From SIG480 sp045539475 (GTDB lineage Bacteria; Bacillota; Clostridia; Oscillospirales; JAAYXM01), in assembly GCA_045539475.1 (NCBI GenBank), contig JAZQFJ010000063.1, positions 26,280 to 90,279 on the forward strand: a DNA stretch of 64,000 bases. Direction: 5' to 3'. Shown here in pieces: positions 57,074 through 64,000 of the stretch. Every line of letters begins with the position of its first letter. Position 1 is the first letter of the stretch. Both the position numbers and the translations under genes were made by a program. The notes beneath the pieces are model-generated. The model did no database searches. It saw nothing but the letters and a program-made list of their open reading frames with translations, and was not told the origin of the DNA.

Positions 57074-59134
57074 ATGGCGAAAGCCTCAAGACATACTGTG
57101 TCACCGAACACGGTATACACAAAAAAATACGGAAGCTTCCGTGGAGTGGATTTTTCACATGATCCATCGATGGTGGATGATACTCACTCTCCGGAGGCGA
57201 AAAACCTTATATCCGATACATCTGGCTTTCCTGAGAAGCGGCTCGGCTGGAGAACGATGGAGAATTTCGGAGAACGGATAAACGGGATATATAGCTTCGG
57301 AACGGAAGAGACGAGCTGCATGATAATTCATGCGGGAACGTCCGTTTACAAGCTGCAGGACGGGGAGAAGACAACACTTATCAATGGAATAGCGAACCGC
57401 CCGTCACAAGGAAAATATTTCAAAGGCAAGCTTTGCATACTCACGGGAGAGGAATATCTTGTGTTTGACGGAGAGATGTGCGTGCGCGCAGGTGAGTTTG
57501 AGGACATCTACGCGCCGATAACGCTAATGTCAAGGGATGCCTTACCGCTTGATGGCTCAAACCCGTTCACCGGCAATGTGTTCCAAGCGTGGGAGGATGA
57601 AGGTTCTTTTGAAAGCTCCGGCGGAAGCGCTATGAATGCCGGAAAGGTACCGGAAGATGCGGCAGTAAATCTTATTTCCGGGAAAAGAAAAAACACCTTT
57701 TGCATGAAGAGTGCGACGCTGTGCCTTTTCGTGCTTGATTCGCTCATTGAGAAAAAATCGCGTATTACAATGAAATGCATTACGACGGGGGACACCATTT
57801 TCAGCGTCGTGTATGATCCGGAGGCGGGCTATGTGCGTTACGGTGAAGCGAGCGGAAAAGAAGCGGGAATAAATACAGACCTTGTAAATACGTGGAGGAT
57901 CGGCAGCAACAGCGGATATTATACGCTCCAGATAGACAATGAGTTAAAGCGCAACGCTACTTATCTTGTATGTTCTATAAATACAGCTAAACTTAACGGG
58001 TACAACTATACCGCGGGAATAGACAACTTTTCAATAGAGTTTACACACGAGATTGAGGGGTATGCCGACAGAATAGGGAAATGCACGGTTATGGACGTTT
58101 TTGAGAACAGGCTTTTCTTTTCGGGAAACCCTGATTATCCGAATGTTGACTGGTACTCGGGCGTTAACGACCCGTTGTATGTTCCCGATATAAACTATAC
58201 AGAGATAGGAATGGACTCAAGCCGCATAATGGGGTATCTGAGGACAGGAAGTGAGCAGGCGATACTGAAAAGTGACGGAGACGATGCGACGATTTATATG
58301 CGCTCATATTCAACGCTATCTGATGGGACGGTCATTTTTCCGGTAAAGCACGGAACATCCGGACTCGGAGCAATTGCGCAAAGGGCGATATGCACGTTCC
58401 TTGATGACCCGCTGTATCTTACGCGCAACGGAGTTTACGCTATCGGAATGCAGGATATTTCAAATGAGCGTGCGCTGAATATTCGCTCGACGCGCGTAAA
58501 TAAGCGACTGCTGGAGGAAGATGACCTTAAGAATGCGCTGATGTGTGAATGGAACGGATATCTCATCCTGTGTACGGGCGGCAGGGCATATGTTGCGGAT
58601 GCGGCGCAAAAGCAGTATCCGAGGAATGCCACAAACACATTTGAATATGAGTGGTATTACTGGACGAATATTCCGGCAACAGCTTTATATGAAGATGAGG
58701 GAGAATTATTTTTCGGAACGGAAGACGGCAGGCTTTGTAAGTTCAACACCGACCTTGATAAGGAAAGCGGAGAGGCTTATTCCGACGACGGTAAGGCAAT
58801 AGTAGCAGAATGGACAACAAACCTCTCCGATGACGGAAACTTTATGCAGGAAAAGAGTCTTGTGAAAACAGGATCGGGAGTAATGCTGAAGTCAAAACCG
58901 AACGCGGCAGTTACCGTGATTATTCGCACCGACCGCGAGAACGATAAAACCGTTGCGGAAAGAAAAGGATCACGAGGTGATAACAATGCAACAGGATACT
59001 GCGTTGTTCCGTTTAATACGCGAATTAAAAAATACGGTGCGATTCAGATAGTCTGCCGCAATGACAAGGTGAATAATTCTTTTGGAATAGGCGGAATAAT
59101 AAGACGGTTTTTCTACGGAAAAATAAAAAAATGA
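57074..59134 (+). CDS. Putative phage connector/stabilization protein
   Basis: A 686-residue protein, mostly beta-strand, of the kind seen near portal genes in podovirus-like phages of gut Firmicutes. The N-terminal region SFRGVDFSHDPSMVDDTHSPEAKNLISDTSGFPEKRLGWRT resembles packaged-DNA stabilization/tail hub proteins; blade-like repeats follow (NRLFFSGNPDYPNVDWYSG; RAICTFLDDPLYLTRNGVYAIG; EGELFFGTEDGRLCKFN), suggesting a beta-propeller. No signal peptide. AAAGGGGG precedes the ATG. Functional assignment is by architecture and position only. Confidence 0.6.
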   Translation: MAKASRHTVSPNTVYTKKYGSFRGVDFSHDPSMVDDTHSPEAKNLISDTSGFPEKRLGWRTMENFGERINGIYSFGTEETSCMIIHAGTSVYKLQDGEKTTLINGIANRPSQGKYFKGKLCILTGEEYLVFDGEMCVRAGEFEDIYAPITLMSRDALPLDGSNPFTGNVFQAWEDEGSFESSGGSAMNAGKVPEDAAVNLISGKRKNTFCMKSATLCLFVLDSLIEKKSRITMKCITTGDTIFSVVYDPEAGYVRYGEASGKEAGINTDLVNTWRIGSNSGYYTLQIDNELKRNATYLVCSINTAKLNGYNYTAGIDNFSIEFTHEIEGYADRIGKCTVMDVFENRLFFSGNPDYPNVDWYSGVNDPLYVPDINYTEIGMDSSRIMGYLRTGSEQAILKSDGDDATIYMRSYSTLSDGTVIFPVKHGTSGLGAIAQRAICTFLDDPLYLTRNGVYAIGMQDISNERALNIRSTRVNKRLLEEDDLKNALMCEWNGYLILCTGGRAYVADAAQKQYPRNATNTFEYEWYYWTNIPATALYEDEGELFFGTEDGRLCKFNTDLDKESGEAYSDDGKAIVAEWTTNLSDDGNFMQEKSLVKTGSGVMLKSKPNAAVTVIIRTDRENDKTVAERKGSRGDNNATGYCVVPFNTRIKKYGAIQIVCRNDKVNNSFGIGGIIRRFFYGKIKK

Positions 59135-59154
59135 TTTAATTTGGAGGGAGTTAA

Positions 59155-60060
59155 ATGAACACAAATACTTTTACAAACAACAAACAAAAAAAGACAACCG
59201 GGGTTATTTATCAGACCCCGGACGGAAAAAATGCACAGGGATATATAATTGACGGTAAGACCTATAAGGATGAAAACGGCACCACTCGTGTTGATATCGG
59301 CTCGACAGTACCTACGGCAGGCGGGACATTTACGCTTACGGGGGCCGGTGGTGTGAAAACGCCATCAAGCGTTGCAGATGATCTCAGTGCCGCATATAAG
59401 CAGAGCGCCGGGCATCTGGGGGCAGCATACGATGCGCGAAAAGATGCAATAAATGCAGCAACCTCGCGTCAGCTCGATTATATAAACGATAAGAGAAAGG
59501 ATGCATACACACAGTATGAGGATGCAAACCGTGCGGCATATCAGGCGTATGTGAATGCATCCAATCCTTACGGCGCAGCCGGAGAACAGCGTGCCAAAAT
59601 GGGTCTTGCAAACTCAGGGTATGCCGAAACCTCGAAAATGAAGCTCGCTAATACATATCAGCAGGCATTGGGGCAGAATGTGCTTTCGCGCAACGCATAT
59701 TTGCAGGAGCTTGACAACGCATATCGTGACGCGAGATATAACGGCGATATTGAGCTTGCAAACGCCATTGCGGATTATGAGCAGCTTGTTTACCGACACG
59801 GTATTGACGCGGCAGAGGCGATTGCGGCTCAGAACAACCTTGCCTACAATGCGGGAATAAATGCAAACAACCAATTCTGGCAAAGGCAGAAGTATGAGCG
59901 CGAGTGGAATGCCGAGGAACAAGAAAGAATACGGGAGTGGAAAAAGGAGCTTTGGAACCGAGCTTATAAGCTGGCAAGTAAAGGGTTTTCCAATCAGCAA
60001 ATTGCAGACACGCTGGGCGTAAGTCTTAACGACTTATACAGTGTTATGAGAGGATGGTGA
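59155..60060 (+). CDS. Helical phage virion-like protein with C-terminal HTH-like tail
   Basis: A 301-residue protein. Residues ~1-80 are Gly/Thr-rich; ~85-265 are long Ala/Asn/Tyr-rich helices with the block NPYGAAGEQRAKMGLANSGYAETSKMKLANTYQQAL, a pattern I associate with internal or ejection proteins in phages of gut Firmicutes. Residues ~272-301 (ASKGFSNQQIADTLGVSLNDLYSVMRG) have the shape of a helix-turn-helix. GGAGGGAG precedes the ATG. Its position between the connector and portal genes supports a structural role. Confidence 0.6.
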   Translation: MNTNTFTNNKQKKTTGVIYQTPDGKNAQGYIIDGKTYKDENGTTRVDIGSTVPTAGGTFTLTGAGGVKTPSSVADDLSAAYKQSAGHLGAAYDARKDAINAATSRQLDYINDKRKDAYTQYEDANRAAYQAYVNASNPYGAAGEQRAKMGLANSGYAETSKMKLANTYQQALGQNVLSRNAYLQELDNAYRDARYNGDIELANAIADYEQLVYRHGIDAAEAIAAQNNLAYNAGINANNQFWQRQKYEREWNAEEQERIREWKKELWNRAYKLASKGFSNQQIADTLGVSLNDLYSVMRGW

Positions 60061-60065
60061 GTGCT

Positions 60066-60281
60066 ATGGCATGGTGTATGATATCAACGCTTATCGGTGC
60101 GATAATATTCGGTGCCGGAATGGCTTTTGAAAAATTCCTTTCCGCAGATACAGCGGAGCCGGAAATAGAGGAAAATCAGGAGAAGCTCCCGGAAAAAGAG
60201 GATATGAAACTTTTCGGACAGTGGAAAAATCTTTTGGACTATGACGGAACAAGACAGGAGGTAGATTATGATGACAGGTAA
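60066..60281 (+). CDS. Small single-TM phage protein
   Basis: A 71-residue protein with one hydrophobic helix (MAWCMISTLIGAIIFGAGMAF) followed by an acidic tail. The frame opens at ATG 60054, but ATG 60066 has a better ribosome site (AGAGGATGG, 9-base gap). Its last 14 bases overlap the portal gene. It could be a holin-like or membrane-ejection accessory protein; not determinable. Confidence 0.55.
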   Translation: MAWCMISTLIGAIIFGAGMAFEKFLSADTAEPEIEENQEKLPEKEDMKLFGQWKNLLDYDGTRQEVDYDDR

Positions 60282-61845
60282 AAGACCGGAGGAAGTCTGG
60301 CAGGAATATCAGAAAGGAGTTTCGTACAACACCGGAATTGATTTGTACGAAACAGTAAAGAAGAACGAAAACTTTTTCATAGGAAAACAGTGGGAGGGGG
60401 TTAATGCCCCTGACATTGCAAAGCCGGTTATAAACGTGCTGCGGCGTGTTGTCAACTACTTCATTTCAATGATAGTTGCCGATGACATAGGCATAGCCTT
60501 CACACCGTTTATTGCTACCGAAAAGCGCAGGAAAAATGCCGAAATATGGTCACGCGAGGTGGAAAAGGTTATAGAGCTTGCGTCAATAAAAGAAAAATCC
60601 CGTGATGTGATACGTAATGCCGCAGTTGACGGCGACGGTATATTGTATTTTTATTTCGATCCGACAGTAGAAACCGGGCAAATTGTCCCGGGAGGTATAT
60701 CTTGTGAGATTGTGGAAAATACAAATCTGTTTTTTGGAAATCCGCATATGAACGATCTTCAGAGACAACCGTACATAATAATAGCATTACGGAAAAATAT
60801 TCATGCCGTCCGTGAGGAGGCGATAGAGCACGGAATGAGCAGAAGTGAGGCAATGGAAATACGTCCGGACAGCGAATATGAACCCTATAATATCAGCAGA
60901 AACAATGACGGAAGCGAGCTTGCGACCGTGCTCGTCAGATTCTGGCGCGAAAACGGAACGGTACATGCGATGAAAACAACGCGCGACAAGACTATACGCG
61001 AGGCATGGGATACGCAGTATCATCGGTATCCCATGGCGATTATGCAGTGGGAAAAGGTGAAAAATTCATATCACGGAGTGGCAGCGATAACGGGTTTAAT
61101 TCCCAACCAGATAAGCATAAATCAGCTGTTTGCCATGGCGATACACTCGGCAAAGGCAAATGCATTCCCCAAGACGATATATGATGCTACAAAAATATCA
61201 GCGTGGACAAATAAGATCGGACAGGCGATAGGGGTTGTGGGAAATCCGAATGAGGCAGTTGCATCAAGCTTCCGCGGTGCGGATATGTCTGTGCAGGTGA
61301 TGCAGCTGATAGAAAAGATGATACAGTACACGCTTGAGTTTATGGGAGCATCGGACGCGGCGCTCGGAAACATCAACCCGCAGAACACATCTGCGATAAT
61401 AGCAACGCAGAAGGCATCTGCTATGCCGCTTGAATTGCAAAAGCTTGCATATAACCGGTTTACGGAGGATTATGTGAGGACGCTTGTGGATATGATCAGC
61501 GTAGATTACGGTCTGCGTGAGGTTCAGAGCGGAGAAGACGGAGATGCGAAGGCGGAGTATTTCAATTTCTCGGAGGAAAGCGCAGTTGAGCTGAGCCTGA
61601 AGGTGGATATCGGATCAGCGGCATACTGGAGCGAGCTTATGCAGGTGCAGACGATGGATAACCTTTTCACAAAAGGAGTTATATCAGATGTTATCACATA
61701 TCTTGAAGGAATACCTGAGCAATATTTACGGAACAAGAGCAAGATAATTGCAAAGCTTAAGAGCGAGCGGGAAATGACACAGATGCAGCCACCACAGGTG
61801 CCGCCGGTAGGTACACCGATGCCGGGTATCAGATACCCTATGTAG
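60268..61845 (+). CDS. Phage portal protein
   Basis: A 525-residue portal forming the dodecameric DNA channel. Recognisable features are NFFIGKQWEGVNAPDIAKPVINVLRRVVNYFISM (N-terminal wing), the FSEE-type central region, GLIPNQISINQLFAMAIHSAK and NPQNTSAIIATQKASAMPLELQ (clip/tunnel region). AGGAGG lies six bases before ATG 60268. It is four genes after TerL, unlike the adjacent order usual in many phages. Confidence 0.85.
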   Translation: MMTGKRPEEVWQEYQKGVSYNTGIDLYETVKKNENFFIGKQWEGVNAPDIAKPVINVLRRVVNYFISMIVADDIGIAFTPFIATEKRRKNAEIWSREVEKVIELASIKEKSRDVIRNAAVDGDGILYFYFDPTVETGQIVPGGISCEIVENTNLFFGNPHMNDLQRQPYIIIALRKNIHAVREEAIEHGMSRSEAMEIRPDSEYEPYNISRNNDGSELATVLVRFWRENGTVHAMKTTRDKTIREAWDTQYHRYPMAIMQWEKVKNSYHGVAAITGLIPNQISINQLFAMAIHSAKANAFPKTIYDATKISAWTNKIGQAIGVVGNPNEAVASSFRGADMSVQVMQLIEKMIQYTLEFMGASDAALGNINPQNTSAIIATQKASAMPLELQKLAYNRFTEDYVRTLVDMISVDYGLREVQSGEDGDAKAEYFNFSEESAVELSLKVDIGSAAYWSELMQVQTMDNLFTKGVISDVITYLEGIPEQYLRNKSKIIAKLKSEREMTQMQPPQVPPVGTPMPGIRYPM

Positions 61846-61852
61846 AAGCAGT

Positions 61853-61880
61853 CAAAGGGGTTCTTCTGCGAACCCCTTTG
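61853..61880. repeat. Palindromic repeat, copy 2
   Basis: Arms CAAAGGGGTTC (61853-61863) and GAACCCCTTTG (61870-61880), loop TTCTGC, seven bases after the portal stop codon. Arms identical to the copy at 40669-40696. Here it could act as a terminator, but no long T run follows. Confidence 0.85.
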
Positions 61881-61932
61881 AAAAGGGATTTACAAAAAAC
61901 AAAAAATAATATACAATAAAGGATGTGAATAA

Positions 61933-63780
61933 ATGGCAAATAAAACCAATTGGTTATGGGCTTTGCGTGATAAGGAGAAGGCCATGAAAACGATGGGACT
62001 TTCTCCGGTGAAGCAAGAGCAAGCAACACCGTTGCCAACAGTTAGAAATAACCAAAAGGCAAGTATGCAATCCACTGTAGCAATCATAAAAGAGCCGAAA
62101 CGCGAGAAGCTCTCATGGTCAGACGAAGATTCTCGTGACGGATGGAACGACCGACTGTTCCTTGAAGGCTTCTACGAAGTAGATGGTACAGTAAATGATT
62201 GGGAACGCGAAAAGCGGATGTCACAGGTAGAGCGATCGCTTAAGGAAATAGAGAAGCGAAAACGTAAGTCAGAAAACCCGCCCGGAGTCATTCTGAGCGG
62301 AGGGCAACGCCCGAACCCGAACGCAGTGAGAGCGCCGTTTGGGCGGGGTCTCACCGGGCAAAGCGGAACATTCACCAGATTGCCCGGAACCCCCAACGCT
62401 CCCATGCAAATCACAAAACTTCCGTACTACGGCGGCAGATACCCGGCGTATACAAATTATGCAAACGCGGCGAATAAGAACACCGCTGCATCAAAGTCCG
62501 GAGATACAACAAGACCGCCTACACAGGAAGAGCTTGAAGCGGCGTATGCAGCTATGCAAAAAGGCTTTTCGGGGCAAAATGCATTACAACACATAACTGA
62601 TGCTGCAGAGTACGTTACAAACGCTGCAACATCTCAAAACAACACGCAGAGAAAAACTCAGACCGCAACAACTACGTCCACCGCACAACCCCAATCCCGT
62701 GATGCGCGTGTTCGTGAGAATTACAGAGCACGGCAGCAGGCAGAGGCGGATGCAAGGTATGAGGATTTCGATATCGAAGCGGCAGAGGCAAAGCTGCGCG
62801 ATAATGCTTACTGGACTGACCGTTTGCTCGAAAGCCGCAAACAAGGCTACGGCTTTGCAGGAGATGAGCAGATAGCGGAAGAACGCAATGCACTTGAACA
62901 AGAAATCAAAAACGCAAAGGATGCGGCGGAACGACGGCGTGAGCGATATATCCGCGAAAAGGCGGCGCAAATGCCGGACAACGGACTGCATGAGCTTCTG
63001 CAATGGTCTGTGAGAAATATGCCGGAGAGAAAGCAAGATACATTTTCCGTAAGTCCGCAATTTTCAAACATGCTTTATCCGGAAATATCACCGGGGCATT
63101 CTAACGGAAACATATCGCAAAAGAGCTACTATACGAAGAATAAATCAATATACGGAGAGAATACGGATAAAGCGCTTGATGCAATCAGCAATATTCTGAC
63201 TGCAACATCGTTGGTTCCCGGTATAGATACATTTGCAGATGCGGCGGCAATACCGGTAGACCTTCTGCTCGGAGATTACATATCGGCAGGGCTTGATGCG
63301 TTTGGTATACTTCCGTTTGTAGGAGAAGTAGCCGACACCGCAAAGCTTGCAAGAGCGGGGATGAATGTAGCTGATGTGGCACATGATGCAGGAAAGGTCA
63401 TTGATGCCGTTAAAACGGTCGATGCAGCTGATGATGTTGCTGATGCGGTAAAAACTGCAGATGATGTGTTTGATTACAGTAGTTTTCCTCAGAAGATACA
63501 CGAGGGGAGACAGGGAAAGCATATTATCGGACATAATAACTATATTCCGGGAAAAAGCATAACGACTGTTTCTAATGACAGACTTTTGGAACTCATGAAA
63601 ACAAAAGTCGGAACAGGAACGCCATATGCAGGCCGAGAAGTTATTGATTTTGGGGAAGTCATCGGGAAATACGTGGATAAAAGAACTGGGAAGATGTATT
63701 ACACTACAGTTGCGACAGTCCATTACTCACAAGATGGATTTCATATTATTCCAGCTGCACCAAAAGAATGGAGGAGATAA
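61933..63780 (+). CDS. Polymorphic toxin with pre-toxin region and Ntox50-like C-terminal domain
   Basis: A 615-residue protein with no signal peptide or WXG/LXG leader. Residues ~1-130 are basic and charged; ~130-260 low-complexity (T/Q/N-rich); ~260-345 a coiled-coil region. Residues ~416-476 (ALDAISNILTATSLVPGIDTF.. LPFVGEVADTAKLARAG) have the Ala/Gly-rich helical hairpin of pre-toxin TG-type domains. Residues ~515-615 match the type 50 polymorphic toxin domain as I know it: QGKHIIGHNNYIPGKS, REVIDFGEVIGKYVD, VATVHYSQDGFHIIPA. That domain is predicted to be a nuclease. It directly follows the portal gene and precedes a candidate immunity gene. Confidence 0.75.
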   Translation: MANKTNWLWALRDKEKAMKTMGLSPVKQEQATPLPTVRNNQKASMQSTVAIIKEPKREKLSWSDEDSRDGWNDRLFLEGFYEVDGTVNDWEREKRMSQVERSLKEIEKRKRKSENPPGVILSGGQRPNPNAVRAPFGRGLTGQSGTFTRLPGTPNAPMQITKLPYYGGRYPAYTNYANAANKNTAASKSGDTTRPPTQEELEAAYAAMQKGFSGQNALQHITDAAEYVTNAATSQNNTQRKTQTATTTSTAQPQSRDARVRENYRARQQAEADARYEDFDIEAAEAKLRDNAYWTDRLLESRKQGYGFAGDEQIAEERNALEQEIKNAKDAAERRRERYIREKAAQMPDNGLHELLQWSVRNMPERKQDTFSVSPQFSNMLYPEISPGHSNGNISQKSYYTKNKSIYGENTDKALDAISNILTATSLVPGIDTFADAAAIPVDLLLGDYISAGLDAFGILPFVGEVADTAKLARAGMNVADVAHDAGKVIDAVKTVDAADDVADAVKTADDVFDYSSFPQKIHEGRQGKHIIGHNNYIPGKSITTVSNDRLLELMKTKVGTGTPYAGREVIDFGEVIGKYVDKRTGKMYYTTVATVHYSQDGFHIIPAAPKEWRR

Positions 63781-63782
63781 AA

Positions 63783-64000
63783 ATGATATATTGGAATAAA
63801 AGCGAAGAAGCAATTATAGGAAAGTTTTTAGCATCTGAACATAACTATGTTGATAGATGTATTCTTTTGAATTGGCATGGAAAAGGAAGTGTTCTTGCGG
63901 AATATGATATGTTAATGGAAGATGAGAATGATTTTGAAATGGGTGACGAGAGATATGAAGAATTCTGGTCCTTTGCATTCCATGGAATTGAAATTAAAGG
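63783..64000 (+). CDS. Candidate immunity protein, partial (runs off the window)
   Basis: ATG 63783, three bases after the toxin stop, with GGAGGAG upstream. The 72 visible residues begin MIYWNKSEEAIIGKFLASEH and contain an acidic stretch (MLMEDENDFEMGDERYEEF). Base composition is clearly AT-richer than the phage genes before it. The tight spacing after a toxin gene, small acidic character and composition change fit an immunity gene, but no family is recognised and the 3' end is missing. Confidence 0.6.
   Translation, partial: MIYWNKSEEAIIGKFLASEHNYVDRCILLNWHGKGSVLAEYDMLMEDENDFEMGDERYEEFWSFAFHGIEIK

Overview
The window looks like a chromosomal stretch of an anaerobic, fermentative Gram-positive bacterium, most likely a clostridium of the Oscillospirales/Eubacteriales type. 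The evidence is a trimeric [FeFe] hydrogenase (HydC-HydB-HydA), a Rex redox repressor, a glmS self-cleaving ribozyme, S-layer-homology surface proteins, an ECF transporter S component, PrmC/RecA/RecX/RimO order, and strong consensus sigma-A promoters with AGGAGG ribosome sites. No respiratory-chain genes are visible. Taxonomy is inferred; there is no rRNA gene in the window.

Layout. 1-3600: MATE efflux pump and a secreted YcdB/SLH protein. 3685-4225: a five-tRNA operon (Gly-Arg-His-Gln-Lys) with promoter and terminator, followed by a non-coding array of small hairpins (4226-4505). 4521-9242: ECF-S gene plus the hydrogenase operon. 9241-11680: an AraC regulator divergent from glucuronate isomerase. 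11679-13187: an XRE repressor divergent from an unknown protein with two ribbon-helix-helix-like repeats, then TspO. 13254-27883: a long plus-strand cluster: lipoprotein, response regulator and histidine kinase, then the housekeeping run DUF1385-prmC-recA-recX-rimO-pgsA-cysS-polA-rimI-tsaD. 28333-31405: isocitrate-type dehydrogenase, rex and a secreted SLH-like protein. 31461-40525: minus-strand operon (phosphodiester glycosidase, M24 peptidase, mnmA, cysE, alpha/beta hydrolase) and secA. 40905-42242: adenosylhomocysteinase. 42533-53146: minus-strand mscL, SPFH, nfeD, a lipoprotein, glmS with its ribozyme, an amidase, an M20 hydrolase, pnp and rpsO, with two small plus-strand genes between them. 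53244-55306: a lone class II glutamine amidotransferase domain and a TrmH-family methyltransferase.

55322-64000 is a phage-derived late module that starts immediately after the host methyltransferase gene. It holds an 11-bp iteron array, a terminator, a TerS-like gene, TerL, a large putative connector/stabilization protein, a helical virion-like protein, a one-TM protein, a portal protein, and a 615-residue polymorphic toxin whose C-terminus resembles the Ntox50 domain. An AT-rich partial gene in the immunity position runs off the end. No capsid, tail, integrase or lysis gene is seen before the window ends.

The most interesting items are the phage-borne toxin and candidate immunity pair, the helical-phased iterons before the terminase genes, a palindromic repeat shared by a host intergenic region and the phage module, a terminator that also carries the next gene's promoter and ribosome site, and the XRE/double-RHH divergent pair around an operator-like palindrome.
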